Assembly: GCA_902479065.1 (NCBI GenBank)
Contig: CABSNM010000009.1
Location: 1 to 64,000 of the forward strand
Direction of reading: 5' to 3'
DNA length: 64,000 bases
Origin: an uncultured Collinsella sp.
Lineage (GTDB): Bacteria > Actinomycetota > Coriobacteriia > Coriobacteriales > Coriobacteriaceae
Part shown: positions 34,850 to 44,320 of the stretch, piece by piece
Numbering within the stretch: the first letter of the stretch is position 1
How the letters are laid out: every line of letters starts with the position of its first letter
The notes under the pieces: generated by a model
Databases searched by the model: none
The model's input: only the letters and a program-made list of their open reading frames with translations
Told to the model about the DNA's origin: nothing
Position numbers and translations under genes: made by a program

Positions 34850-37303
34850 GTGGCCGAGCAACTGTCGCTGTTTGGTTCGCCGGAACCGGAGGAGGTTCCG
34901 GTGAAGCTAGTGTCTGCCGCTGCCTCGGCTCAGCCTAAGCCTGCACCTGAGCCCATCGCCGCCTATGCGAGCGTGGTTCTCGACATCCCGACGCGTGCGC
35001 TGTCCGAGCCGTTTGCCTATGGCATTCCTCAACCCCTTGCTAGCGACGCGCAGATCGGATCCACGGTCCTGGTCCACTTTGGTAACCGTGCGGCCGCGGG
35101 CTATATCGTCGACATTGCGTCTGAGCTGGGTGACCTGCAGGGCAACAGCGCTCTCGATCCCGCGCGTATCAAGCCTATCGAGGCTATCCTCAGCAAGCCG
35201 CTCTTTACCGCCGAGGCTGCCCGTATCGCGCGCTGGATGAGCCGCGAGTATGTCGCGACGCTTTCCGAGTGCCTGCGCCTGTTTTTGCCCCCGGGTGGAA
35301 GCCCGCGCGTGGTCAAGGGCGACGACGGCGTGTGGACGGTTGAACGTCCCGCCGTCAAGCCTATCCAAAACCGCTGGGTCATGCTCACGCCCGAGGGCTT
35401 TGACTATACGCCGCCCACGACCGCGGTCCGCCAGCGCCAGCTCATCGAGGCACTGCGGTGCGGCCCGGTCACGACGCGTGACCTCAACCTGCTCTATAAC
35501 AGCATGTCGGCTACCATCAAGGCGCTCGAAAAACGCGGCGTCGTGGTGGTGGAGGAGCGCCGTGCGTGGCGTGGCTGCAATGAACAGACCACGCTCTCCT
35601 CGGCAAGCGGCAAGGCACCGGTCGCACTCACCAACGGTCAGCAGCAGGCGCTCGCGCAGATTGAGCGCGCCCGTCTGGACGCTCATGGCGACGTGGTGCT
35701 GGTCGACGGCGTCACCGGCTCCGGCAAAACCGAGGTTTATCTCTCCGCCATCGAGCGCGTGCTCGCGGCCGGTCGCTCGGCGTGCGTGCTTGTGCCCGAA
35801 ATCTCGCTGACGGCCCAGACCGTCGGCCGCTTCCGCTCGCGCTTTGGCGAGACGGTCGCCGTGTTCCATTCCCGCCTTTCGGCTGGCGAGCGCCTGGACC
35901 AGTGGGATATGGTCGCCAGCGGTGCCGCTCGCGTGGTCGTGGGCGCCCGCTCGGCGCTCTTTTGCCCGCTCAGCGACTTGGGCCTCATCATCATCGACGA
36001 GGAGCATGAGACCAGTTACAAGCAGGGTTCCAGTCCGCGCTACCACGCGCGCGAGGTGGCGGCAGAGATGGCGCGGCGTTACCGCTGCCCGCTTGTGTTG
36101 GGCTCCGCCACGCCCTCGGCCGAAGCTCTCGACCGCTGCCGCCGTGGCATGTATAACGGTGCTACCTGGACGCGCGTCGAGATGCCCGAGCGCCCGGGAC
36201 ACGCCGTGCTGCCGACTGTCCGCATTGCCGATTTGCGCCGCGAGTTCTCGCACGGCAGCCGCTCCATGTTCTCAAAACCGCTGATGGAAGGCTTGGAACG
36301 CGTGGTCGAGCGCCGCGAAAAGGCCGTGCTGTTGCACAACCGCCGTGGCTTTGCGCCGTTCTTGATGTGCCGCGAGTGCGGATGCGTCCCCACCTGCAAT
36401 CACTGCTCCACCGCGCTTACATATCACGAGCGCACGCACACGCTGCAATGTCACACCTGCGGTTCGTCTTGGCGCGTGCAGCCGTATCCCGCGCCCACGA
36501 GCCGATGCCCCAAATGTGGCAGTCGCTACCTGGCAAAAATGGGTCTGGGAACGCAGCAGATCGAGGACGCACTGCATCAGATGCTTCCCGAGGATGTCGC
36601 CATTATTCGCATGGATGCCGATTCCACGCGCGGCAAGGATGCGCACAAAAAGCTGCTCGAGCAGTTCGATGCGGCGGATTGCGCCGTGTTGCTGGGCACC
36701 CAAATGATCGCAAAGGGTCTCGATTTTCCCGAGGTCACGCTGGTGGGCGTGGTCAATGCCGACTTCGCCCTCAAGCTGCCCGACTTTCGCGCAGGGGAGC
36801 GCGCCTACGATCTGCTGGAGCAGGTTGCGGGCCGCGCCGGCCGCGGCGATCGCCCCGGCGAGGTTATTATCCAGACCTACCTGCCCGAGGACCCGGTCAT
36901 TCGCGCCGTTGCCGAGCACAATCGCTCGATCTTTACCGACTACGACCTGGACCAGCGCCGCGATGCCCTGTATCCGCCGTTCGTGCGCCTGGCCAACATC
37001 TTGGTATGGTCGACGAATGCTGATGACGCACGGGACTACATCGGTCGCATCACGAAGCTCCTCAAGCGTCGCTGGCATGCCGCCGCTCCCGACTTTTTGC
37101 GGGCGGGGAGCGCCGTGCCCCAGGTGCTTGGTCCGGCTTCGTGTGTAATCGAGAGAGCCAAGGACCGTTACCGCTTCCATCTGCTTGTAAAGTCGCCGGT
37201 AGGGTACCATGTCTCTGATGATATCGACGCCTGCCTCAAAGAGGTGGGCTCCGTGCGCGGCGTGAGCGTGAGCGTTGACGTCGACGCCTATGATTTGATG
37301 TAA
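34850..37303 (+). CDS. priA: Primosomal replication-restart helicase PriA
   Basis: An 817-residue superfamily 2 helicase that reloads the replisome. The N-terminal 3'-binding domain comes first (VVLDIPTRALSEPFAY). Walker A is in DGVTGSGKTEVYL (~285-297), DEEH (Walker B) sits in LIIIDEEHETSYKQG, and the zinc-binding cysteines appear as CRECGC, CNHCS, CHTCG and CPKCGS (~505-565). Helicase motifs QMIAKGLDFP and QVAGRAGRGDRPG follow. The GTG start has an AGGAGGT site. def follows closely, a common actinobacterial order with fmt and rsmB. Confidence 0.95.
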   Translation: MAEQLSLFGSPEPEEVPVKLVSAAASAQPKPAPEPIAAYASVVLDIPTRALSEPFAYGIPQPLASDAQIGSTVLVHFGNRAAAGYIVDIASELGDLQGNSALDPARIKPIEAILSKPLFTAEAARIARWMSREYVATLSECLRLFLPPGGSPRVVKGDDGVWTVERPAVKPIQNRWVMLTPEGFDYTPPTTAVRQRQLIEALRCGPVTTRDLNLLYNSMSATIKALEKRGVVVVEERRAWRGCNEQTTLSSASGKAPVALTNGQQQALAQIERARLDAHGDVVLVDGVTGSGKTEVYLSAIERVLAAGRSACVLVPEISLTAQTVGRFRSRFGETVAVFHSRLSAGERLDQWDMVASGAARVVVGARSALFCPLSDLGLIIIDEEHETSYKQGSSPRYHAREVAAEMARRYRCPLVLGSATPSAEALDRCRRGMYNGATWTRVEMPERPGHAVLPTVRIADLRREFSHGSRSMFSKPLMEGLERVVERREKAVLLHNRRGFAPFLMCRECGCVPTCNHCSTALTYHERTHTLQCHTCGSSWRVQPYPAPTSRCPKCGSRYLAKMGLGTQQIEDALHQMLPEDVAIIRMDADSTRGKDAHKKLLEQFDAADCAVLLGTQMIAKGLDFPEVTLVGVVNADFALKLPDFRAGERAYDLLEQVAGRAGRGDRPGEVIIQTYLPEDPVIRAVAEHNRSIFTDYDLDQRRDALYPPFVRLANILVWSTNADDARDYIGRITKLLKRRWHAAAPDFLRAGSAVPQVLGPASCVIERAKDRYRFHLLVKSPVGYHVSDDIDACLKEVGSVRGVSVSVDVDAYDLM

Positions 37304-37321
37304 CAACCCGAAAGGATGGCC

Positions 37322-37858
37322 ATGGAAGCCAACGGAATCGTACTGTCGCCCGACCCTCGTCTGCGCCAGGAGTGCGCCGTCATCGAGGAGATCACCCCGG
37401 CGATCGAGGCACTTGCCGAGAAGATGAAGAAGATGATGTTCGACAACGGCGGTTGCGGTCTTGCTGCCCCGCAGATCGGTGAGCTCATTCAGCTCGTCAC
37501 CATCGACTGTGATTACAGCGACAAGAACGACTATGACCCGTACGTGCTCATCAACCCTGTCATTGTTGAGCAGAGCGACCATCTGGTGCCGTTTAGCGAG
37601 GGCTGCCTTTCCATCCCCGGCATTAGCTGCGAGATCGAGCGTCCCGATCATGTTGTCGTCGAGGCGTATGACCTGGATGCCAACCTGATCCGCTATGAGG
37701 CCACGGGCGATCTGTTCTGCGTGTGCCTGCAGCACGAGATCGATCACCTGCACGGCAACACCATGTTCGAGCGCCTTAAGCCGATGCAGAGGATCAAGGC
37801 AGTCAAGGAGTACCAGGACGCCTTGGCCCGCGGCGCTCGACCGGGCGAGACGGAGTAG
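37322..37858 (+). CDS. def: Peptide deformylase
   Basis: A 178-residue Fe/Zn hydrolase that removes the N-formyl group from new proteins. All three motifs are present: GCGLAAPQIG, EGCLSIP (metal Cys) and QHEIDHLHG (two metal His, catalytic Glu). ATG 37322 has a GAAAGG site six bases upstream; ATG 37316 would leave none. The functional partner fmt lies downstream, but a palindrome and a terminator separate them. Confidence 0.95.
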   Translation: MEANGIVLSPDPRLRQECAVIEEITPAIEALAEKMKKMMFDNGGCGLAAPQIGELIQLVTIDCDYSDKNDYDPYVLINPVIVEQSDHLVPFSEGCLSIPGISCEIERPDHVVVEAYDLDANLIRYEATGDLFCVCLQHEIDHLHGNTMFERLKPMQRIKAVKEYQDALARGARPGETE

Positions 37859-37865
37859 GTCGTCC

Positions 37866-37961
37866 GTCCCCGGGGCGCCCGCCTATATCATCCCGTGCTC
37901 AAACATTCTCGCTGCGCTGCGAAACTGCGCGCGGGACGATATAGGCGGGCGCCCCGGGGAC
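37866..37961. repeat. 96-bp palindrome with perfect 24-bp arms after def
   Basis: The arm 37866-37889 (begins GTCCCCGGGGCGCCCGCC) is exactly complementary to 37938-37961. Just inside, TCCCG and CGGGA extend the pairing. It has the same architecture as the 31422-31540 palindrome but a different sequence. It starts 7 bases after the def stop and has no T-run. Confidence 0.88.
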
Positions 37962-38038
37962 TACGTTGACGCTGCTTGTCTCGCCCAGGTGCCGTCGGGT
38001 CAGGGAAAGGCGTCTTCGCTGATAATTGCTTTGTTGGA

Positions 38039-38073
38039 AGAGCTGCTTTTATTGCGGCTCTTTCTTTGTTTTT
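38039..38073 (+). terminator. Terminator between def and fmt
   Basis: An 8-bp stem AGAGCTGC/GCGGCTCT (one G-T pair) with a 7-base loop is followed by TTTCTTTGTTTTT. It should separate priA-def transcripts from fmt-rsmB. The rest of the def-fmt gap holds only the palindrome and a T-rich stretch. Confidence 0.8.
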
Positions 38074-38178
38074 GGGTATATTTGTTCTTGTTGAATTGTT
38101 ATTGCGGATGGGCTGGGTACTTGGCTTTCCGCTGTTATTTGTAGCCGTCTCGGCTTTGGTTGAGGGGAGACGTTCTTT

Positions 38179-39099
38179 ATGCGTATTGTGTTTATGGGTA
38201 CGCCTGATTTTGCTGTGCCTTCGCTGACTTCGCTTGTTGAGGCTGGCAATGAGATTGCGCTTGTTATTACTCGTCCCGATGCTGTTCGTGGGCGTGGTAA
38301 GAAGCTTGAGCCGTCTCCTGTTAAGGCTAAGGCGCTTGAGCTGGGGTTGCCGGTTGTTGAGGCAAATCGCATGACGCCTGAGGTTATTGAGGCGCTCCTG
38401 GCTGCGCGGGCTGATATTTTCTGTGTGGCTGCCTATGGCTGCATTTTGCCTGATGAGGTGCTGCATATGGCGCCGCTTGGTATTGTGAATGTTCATGCTT
38501 CGCTGCTGCCTCGTTGGCGTGGCGCTGCTCCCATTCAGCGTGCCATTCTTGCTGGTGATGAGGTTGCTGGCGTTTCCATTATGCGCATTGGGCATGGCGT
38601 GGATACGGGCGCATATTGCGCCCAGGCCTCGACCTCGGTTGCTGGTAAGCATGCCGATGCGCTCACGATGGAGCTTGGTGAGCTTGGTGGCAAGTTGCTT
38701 GCCGATACGCTTCCCTCGCTTGCCGATGGCTCGGCTGTTTGGACCGAGCAGGATGAGTCGCTCGTTACTCATGCTGCCAAAATCTCCAAGCAGGAGATGC
38801 GTCTGGATCCGCAGATGGCGGCGCTCGATTGCGTGCGCCATGTGCTTGCCTCGTCCGACACCGCTCCCGCCCGTTGCGTGATTGCCGGCAAGACCGTGCG
38901 TGTGCTCGATGCCGCGCCTGCCGACGTGTCGCTTGGCGAGGGCACTGTTGCCGTCAAGAGCAAGCGTGTTTACCTGGGACTTTCCGATGGCGCGGTTGAA
39001 CTGCTCGAGGTTAAGCCCGATGGCAAGCGTGCCATGTCTGCTTCTGCCTGGGCTGCCGGCCTGCAGGGTGCCGACCTTACGTGGGGTGTACTGTCATGA
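38179..39099 (+). CDS. fmt: Methionyl-tRNA formyltransferase
   Basis: A 306-residue enzyme that formylates initiator Met-tRNA. It shows RIVFMGTPDFAVPSL at the start, VNVHASLLPRWRGAAPIQRAI with the catalytic Asn/His region, and a C-terminal tRNA-binding domain (~210-306). Length is normal. The first ~200 codons use T-ending codons (GTT, GCT, CTT) far more than neighbouring genes. A GAGGGGAGA site precedes the ATG at some distance. It overlaps rsmB by 4 bases. Confidence 0.95.
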   Translation: MRIVFMGTPDFAVPSLTSLVEAGNEIALVITRPDAVRGRGKKLEPSPVKAKALELGLPVVEANRMTPEVIEALLAARADIFCVAAYGCILPDEVLHMAPLGIVNVHASLLPRWRGAAPIQRAILAGDEVAGVSIMRIGHGVDTGAYCAQASTSVAGKHADALTMELGELGGKLLADTLPSLADGSAVWTEQDESLVTHAAKISKQEMRLDPQMAALDCVRHVLASSDTAPARCVIAGKTVRVLDAAPADVSLGEGTVAVKSKRVYLGLSDGAVELLEVKPDGKRAMSASAWAAGLQGADLTWGVLS

Positions 39100-40496
39100 G
39101 CAAGTTATCTCCCGCGCGCAAGCTTGCGCTCGATGTGTTGATGGAGGCCGATCGCCGCGGTATGTACGCACGCGACGTGTTGTCTTCACGTGCTTCCGCC
39201 AAGGCCATTGACCAGCGCGATTCCGCTTTTGCCGCTCGTTTGGCGCTCGGTGTTGCCGCCACTCAGGGCATTTTGGATGAGTTGCTCGATCAGTTTTTGG
39301 ATAAGCCTAAAAAGGTCGCGCCGCGCGTTCGCATGGCGCTTCGCATCTCGGCCTTCGAGATGCTCTACCTGCATACGCCGGGCCGCGTTGCCGTGAGCCA
39401 GGGCGTTGAGCTGGTGCGCAGCGGTGCGAAGTCTGCCGCGGGCCTGGCTAACGCGGTGCTGCACAAGGTTGCGGATAACGTTGAGGACTTTGCCACGGCA
39501 TCCGACGTGGATGAGTCCGCGCGCCGCCTGGTTCGCTTGTCTCGTTTGATGGGTCTCCCTCGCTGGCTGTGCGCTCGTATTATGGCCTCGTTCGATACGC
39601 CCGAGGGCGCGCTCAACTTTGCCGGCAATCTGGCTCCTGCGCCGCTTGCTCTGCACGAGAATGCGTTTGCGACCAAACCCGACCCGTACATTTCGCAGCT
39701 TGTTGCGCCTGTGTTCCCGGGTTGCCATGCTCCGGTTGATGCGCAGGTCACGGTTGCATCGGGCGTGTTTGAGCGTGCTGCCGCGGTTGCCTCGGACCTC
39801 AACGCTCAGCTTATCGCTACTGCCGCTACACGTCCCGGGCGTTGCTTGGAGATTGGTGCCGGCCGCGGCACCAAGACCTATGTGATGATGTGCCAGGCCA
39901 AGCGCGCTGGGTACGAGCGTCAGCATACCGCGCTCGACCTGCATGATCGTAAATGTGATCAGAATCTCGCGCGTCTGCATAAGGCGGGTATCTCAGGTGT
40001 TCGTACGGTATCGGGCGATGCCTGCGAGCTCAATGAGGTGCTTACGTCCTTTGACGCGATGCTTGGCGAGCCCGCCCTGTTCGACACAGTGTTTATCGAT
40101 GCACCGTGCTCTGGCACTGGCACCATGCGCCGTCACCCCGAGATTCCGTGGCGCCTGACCGAGAACGACGTTACTACTGAGCTGCCCAAGCTGCAGCTGA
40201 CGATGCTCAAGGAAGCAGCTGCGCGCGTGGCTGCCGGCGGCGAGCTTATCTATGCCACCTGCTCGGTTTTTGACGAAGAGAATACGCAGGTCGTGGATGC
40301 TTTCCTGGCCTCTCCCGAGGGCGCCGGCTTTACCGTGGCACCGCTCTCCGAAGCCCAGATTCTGCAGCTCCCCGAGTTTGCCCAGGCCAAGAAGCTTGTC
40401 TCCGTGCGCCAAAACGACCGTGGGCTTTTCCAGAGCGTCCCCATAAACGCTGATTCCTACGACGGCCACTTCTGCGCCCGCCTGATCCACAAGTAA
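39096..40496 (+). CDS. rsmB: 16S rRNA (cytosine-C5) methyltransferase RsmB
   Basis: A 466-residue SAM-dependent enzyme methylating C967-equivalent of 16S rRNA. A NusB-like N-terminal domain (~5-140: ARKLALDVLMEADRRG) precedes the Rossmann methyltransferase (CLEIGAGRGTKTY). The two catalytic-region cysteines are in IDAPCSGTGTMRRHP and YATCSVFDEENTQV. The start ATG overlaps the fmt stop (ATGA); an in-frame start 15 bases upstream is less likely. Confidence 0.93.
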   Translation: MSKLSPARKLALDVLMEADRRGMYARDVLSSRASAKAIDQRDSAFAARLALGVAATQGILDELLDQFLDKPKKVAPRVRMALRISAFEMLYLHTPGRVAVSQGVELVRSGAKSAAGLANAVLHKVADNVEDFATASDVDESARRLVRLSRLMGLPRWLCARIMASFDTPEGALNFAGNLAPAPLALHENAFATKPDPYISQLVAPVFPGCHAPVDAQVTVASGVFERAAAVASDLNAQLIATAATRPGRCLEIGAGRGTKTYVMMCQAKRAGYERQHTALDLHDRKCDQNLARLHKAGISGVRTVSGDACELNEVLTSFDAMLGEPALFDTVFIDAPCSGTGTMRRHPEIPWRLTENDVTTELPKLQLTMLKEAAARVAAGGELIYATCSVFDEENTQVVDAFLASPEGAGFTVAPLSEAQILQLPEFAQAKKLVSVRQNDRGLFQSVPINADSYDGHFCARLIHK

Positions 40497-40501
40497 CTAC
40501 T

Positions 40502-40570
40502 AAGTTGCGGTGAAATAGGGATTGAATAGCGGCTTCTACCCGCCAAACAGTCCTTATTTCACCGCAACTC
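40502..40570. repeat. 69-bp palindromic repeat, copy 2
   Basis: AAGTTGCGGTGAAATAGGG at 40502-40520 pairs with 40552-40569 with one mismatch. Same length, arms and inner CAGTCC as copy 1 at 24241-24309. It starts 6 bases after the rsmB stop, again at the 3' end of a gene. Confidence 0.88.
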
Positions 40571-40594
40571 ATAAGGAAACCTGGACAGCTAAAG

Positions 40595-40632
40595 AAGCGG
40601 CCCCGCGATCGGGCTTGATCGCGGGGCCGCTT
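40595..40632. terminator. Strong bidirectional hairpin between rsmB and the FmdB-like gene
   Basis: A perfect 16-bp stem (AAGCGGCCCCGCGATC with its complement) with loop GGGCTT lies between convergent genes. Followed by TTGGTTT on the plus strand and CTTCTTTAG on the minus strand, so the T-runs are weak. Confidence 0.75.
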
Positions 40633-40637
40633 GGTTT

Positions 40638-40874
40638 CTAGTGGTTATGCGGGCAGTTGGCGCAGCAGCCGCTCGTGGCGCTGGTGCTGGCGCCACCGCT
40701 TCGTTGATCGGTGTTGTAGAAACCGCTGCCCTCAAATTTAATGCCGCTGGCCGAGAACGTCTTGGCCGCCGGGGCACCGCAGCTGGGGCACACGACCTCG
40801 GGAGTCTCGGACATGGGATGCTCAACCTCAAACACGTTGCCGCAGCTCGAGCACTTGTAATCGTAGCGCGCCAT
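40638..40874 (-). CDS. FmdB-family zinc-ribbon protein
   Basis: A 78-residue small protein with the FmdB-type zinc ribbon: YDYKCSSCGNVFEV and VVCPSCGAPA give two CxxC pairs. A Ser/Gly-rich tail follows, ending in CCANCPHNH, a third Cys/His cluster. FmdB-like proteins are putative regulators; the role is unknown. ATG 40874 has AAGGAAG. It is convergent with rsmB and downstream of the alpha-glucan genes. Confidence 0.85.
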   Translation of the reverse strand: MARYDYKCSSCGNVFEVEHPMSETPEVVCPSCGAPAAKTFSASGIKFEGSGFYNTDQRSGGASTSATSGCCANCPHNH

Positions 40875-40962
40875 AATACTTCCTTTTCAGCACAAAGCGG
40901 GCAGATTACTCTGCCCGCATAAATTCAAACGTCTGTAACTGTACCCTATATCGGGGGTTTTA

Positions 40963-43900
40963 TCACGCTTCGCCCCAGAATCTATGGTTGTTGCGCAGGA
41001 GCTGTGCGGTTTTGTTCTCGGCGGCTGCAATGTCCGCCTCGTCTGCCTGCCATGTCCAGTTGCCCGTGGCCACGCCCGGAACGTTCATGCGCGCGTCGTC
41101 GCCAAGCCCCAGGACATCCTGCAGTGGCATCATCACCAGGGGAGCGTCGCTTGCCAGCGCGTCGCTCATCAGCTTGGCCGCCACCTCAACACCGCTCGGT
41201 TCATCGCCGCCCGCAAAGGTACGGGTGCACCAACCGGCCAGCGTCGACGTATCGTGCGTCGAGGTGTACAGAATCTTGCCGGGCGTGGGATGCACACCGC
41301 AACGAACGTCGTAGTCGCTAAACTCCAGCACGTCCATGCCGGGGAAACCGCAGGTCGATGCCATGGCGCGAACACCGGGCGTCAGATAGCCCAAGTCCTC
41401 AGCGATAAAGTTGAGCGGACCCAGTTCGTCATAGGCGGTCTGGAACAGGTCCTTGCCCGGGCCCGCCAGCCAGCGGCCGTCGGCGCATGCCTTGCCCGCG
41501 GGAATGCTGTAATAGCTGTGGAATCCCAGGAAGTGATCCAGACGCACGCGGTCGTAGAGCGAGAACGCGCGGCGCAGGCGATCCATCCACCAGCTATAGC
41601 CGTTCTGCTTCATGTGGTCCCAGCGGAACGTCGGGTTGCCCCACACCTGGCCCTCGGGCGCAAAGTTGTCGGGCGGCGCGCCGGAAATCTCAATCGCCTT
41701 GCCGGTATCGGACAGCCAGAAGTTCTCGGGCTCGCTCCACGCGTCGGCCGAATCGTCCGAGACATACATGGGGATATCGCCGATGACCTCGATGCCTTTC
41801 TTGTGCGCATAGTTCATGAGCTCGCACCAAGCCAGGTCAAAGCGGTACTGCATGTAAGCCTGCAGCTCTGCCTCGTCGTGGAAACGCTTGTCGTCAATCA
41901 GATGCTCGTTGTAGCGCGCGACATCTGCCGGCCAATCGTGGCGCGACTCGCCCTCAAAGTTCTTTTTGACGGCCATATAGACGCAGTATTTCTCGAGCCA
42001 ATCGGCATTGCGATGTTTAAAGGCGGTGTACAGCGGATCGGCATCCTCGCCTCCGCGGGCCTTCCAGGTCTCAAAGTCGGCTGCCAGCTCCTCGTGGCTT
42101 TCGGGCAGCAGGTCGATATTGCCTGCAAAGGCCGAAGGACCGGCGTAAGGGGAGCGGAAGAAGTCCGTGGGGTTGACGGGGAGAACCTGCCAGTAGCGCA
42201 TGCCCATGGCGGCCAGATGGTCGATAAAACGACGCGTGGGCGCGCCGATCGTACCGGGCTTGCCGTCGTCGGTCGGCACCGATGTGATATGGCATACAAC
42301 ACCCGCACCGTGATCGAGCGGCTCCTGCAGGCGCTGCTCGGCGTGGTGATAGATGATCGACGAACCCAGCGGGTACAGGTCGAGCGTGACCGTGCCGTTG
42401 TGGATCTCGCACTCGTGACCGCTAATCACATCGCTCGCGCATTCGCCGAGCGCCGGAATCGACACGCGGTGTGAATTGCGCAGGCTGCGGTTGATGATGA
42501 CGGTCGCGGACTCGCCATCCTTGCCCGTGCGGTTGTATGCCAGCACCTCGTCATTGAGCGCGAAGGCCTTGATCTCACCGTCAATCATAAACGGCAGCGC
42601 GCGGCGCACAGCAGATGCGTTTTTGACGATCGCGAACGTATCGAAGTCGTGCAGGTTTTCCTTGGTCGGCATGGTGCGGCGATTGCCCGGATCGGTGAGA
42701 CCCTCCAAGCCGTACTCGTCACCGTAATAGATTGAGGGAACGCCCGGGAACGTCATCTGCATGAGCGTCGCCAGCCAAAAGCGGCTCTTGGCCAGGCCCA
42801 TGGAGTTCTCGTCCAGGCGCCATTTGCTGCGCTCACTCTCGGGCAGCTGCGACTCGTCGGGGCCACCGCCGAGCACCGAGATAATGCGCGGGCGGTCGTG
42901 GCTCGACAGCAGATTGAGCGCGCAGGATAATGCCTCGCGCGCGTAGTTCTCGCGCAGGGTCTCGATATCCTCGGCAGCTTGGTAGGCGTTTTTGTAGCCC
43001 ATCAAAAAGCCGATGACCATGTCGCGGAAGGGGTAATCCATAGCAGAGTCCAGCTCGGAGCCCTGCAGGTAGCGACGCAGATGGCCGTAGCTGATCTTGT
43101 TGGAGGCATCTTCCCAGACCTCGCCGAGCAGCAGCGCGTCGGGCTTCTCGGCGAGCACGGCCTTTTTGATCTCGGTCAGGAAGTCATCGGAAAGCTCGTC
43201 GGCCACATCCAGGCGCCAGCCGTGAGCGCCGGCGCGTAGCCATTTACGAATGACGCCGTCCTTGCCCAGGAGCCGCTCGCGTACCAGTTCGGAGCTCTCA
43301 TTGATGGCGGGCATATTGCCCACGCCCCACCAACAGTCGTACGAGCCGTCCTCGTGGAAATAAAACGCATCTCGCCACGGCGAGTCCTCGCTCTGCCAAG
43401 CACCGACGCCGGGATAATTGCCGTAGCGGTTGAAGTAGATCGAGTCGTCGCCCGTATGGTTGAAGACACCGTCCAAGATGATGGAAATGCCGAGCTTCTC
43501 GGCCGCTTCGCACAGCTCGGTAAAGTCCTGCTCGGTGCCCAGAATCGGATCGATCTTGGTGTAATCGGCGGTGTCGTAGCGGTGGTTGCTCGCGGCTTCA
43601 AAAATGGGGTTGAGGTAGATGGCTGTAAAGCCCAGCTCGGCGATGCGAGGCAGGTCTTCCTGGATGCCCTTGAGCGAGCCGCCGTAGAAGTCCCAAGTCT
43701 TGATGGAGCCGTCCTCGGCGCGCTCGTACACAGGCGGCTCGTTCCAGTCCTCGACCATGCGGCGCTGAATGCCCTTACGCGGTTTTTCGACCTCGGCCAG
43801 CGTGCGCTCGCGCCAGTGCTCGTCGCGGGCATAACGATCGGGGAAGATCTGGTAGACCATACCGCGCTCGTACCACTCGGGTCGAACTTCGCGGTGCTTG

Positions 43901-44259
43901 TAGACGGTGACCTGGAATGACGGCACCTCAGCGTAATCGTAGGTTACGCCTTCGCCGCCGGTGCGGCCCTGTGGTGCGCCCAGGCGAACCTCGGGCTGGC
44001 CCTCGATATTGCATATAAAGCTGTACCAGATAAGACAGGGCTCGGTGCACTCAAGCTCTACGGTAAATATGCCGTCGCCCTCGTGCGTCATGGGATACCG
44101 AGACTCACCAATCTCATCGACCCAGGTGCGCAGCGTAAGCGTTGCCTGGTTGGGGTCGGCATCCTCCAAAATCACCGATAGCGAAACGGAAGTTCCAGTG
44201 GTCACAGCGCCAAACGGAGTACGAAACTGCGGCAGACGGCTGTTGTGTATCAATCTCAT
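40963..44259 (-). CDS. GH13 alpha-amylase/neopullulanase fused to GH77 4-alpha-glucanotransferase (MalQ)
   Basis: A 1098-residue bifunctional alpha-glucan enzyme. Residues ~1-125 are a CBM34-like beta domain. GH13 spans ~130-650 with DGVFNHTGDDS, the nucleophile Asp in GWRLDVADEL, acid/base Glu in LLGEVWED, and SSHDRPR. GH77 spans ~655-1098 with SPYAGPSAFAGNIDLLP, GDIPMYVSDDSADAWSEP, nucleophile Asp in RLDHFLGFHSYYS, acid/base Glu in IAEDLGYLTP, and STHDTSTLAGW. Both active sites look intact. It could cut maltodextrins and disproportionate the products in one protein. The operator-like sites upstream match those at glgB. Confidence 0.93.
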   Translation of the reverse strand: MRLIHNSRLPQFRTPFGAVTTGTSVSLSVILEDADPNQATLTLRTWVDEIGESRYPMTHEGDGIFTVELECTEPCLIWYSFICNIEGQPEVRLGAPQGRTGGEGVTYDYAEVPSFQVTVYKHREVRPEWYERGMVYQIFPDRYARDEHWRERTLAEVEKPRKGIQRRMVEDWNEPPVYERAEDGSIKTWDFYGGSLKGIQEDLPRIAELGFTAIYLNPIFEAASNHRYDTADYTKIDPILGTEQDFTELCEAAEKLGISIILDGVFNHTGDDSIYFNRYGNYPGVGAWQSEDSPWRDAFYFHEDGSYDCWWGVGNMPAINESSELVRERLLGKDGVIRKWLRAGAHGWRLDVADELSDDFLTEIKKAVLAEKPDALLLGEVWEDASNKISYGHLRRYLQGSELDSAMDYPFRDMVIGFLMGYKNAYQAAEDIETLRENYAREALSCALNLLSSHDRPRIISVLGGGPDESQLPESERSKWRLDENSMGLAKSRFWLATLMQMTFPGVPSIYYGDEYGLEGLTDPGNRRTMPTKENLHDFDTFAIVKNASAVRRALPFMIDGEIKAFALNDEVLAYNRTGKDGESATVIINRSLRNSHRVSIPALGECASDVISGHECEIHNGTVTLDLYPLGSSIIYHHAEQRLQEPLDHGAGVVCHITSVPTDDGKPGTIGAPTRRFIDHLAAMGMRYWQVLPVNPTDFFRSPYAGPSAFAGNIDLLPESHEELAADFETWKARGGEDADPLYTAFKHRNADWLEKYCVYMAVKKNFEGESRHDWPADVARYNEHLIDDKRFHDEAELQAYMQYRFDLAWCELMNYAHKKGIEVIGDIPMYVSDDSADAWSEPENFWLSDTGKAIEISGAPPDNFAPEGQVWGNPTFRWDHMKQNGYSWWMDRLRRAFSLYDRVRLDHFLGFHSYYSIPAGKACADGRWLAGPGKDLFQTAYDELGPLNFIAEDLGYLTPGVRAMASTCGFPGMDVLEFSDYDVRCGVHPTPGKILYTSTHDTSTLAGWCTRTFAGGDEPSGVEVAAKLMSDALASDAPLVMMPLQDVLGLGDDARMNVPGVATGNWTWQADEADIAAAENKTAQLLRNNHRFWGEA

Positions 44260-44320
44260 AGTACGGTCCAGTTCAATAGAATCATGGCCTGCTGGCCATG
44301 GGCTTTACGCACAGGATGTA

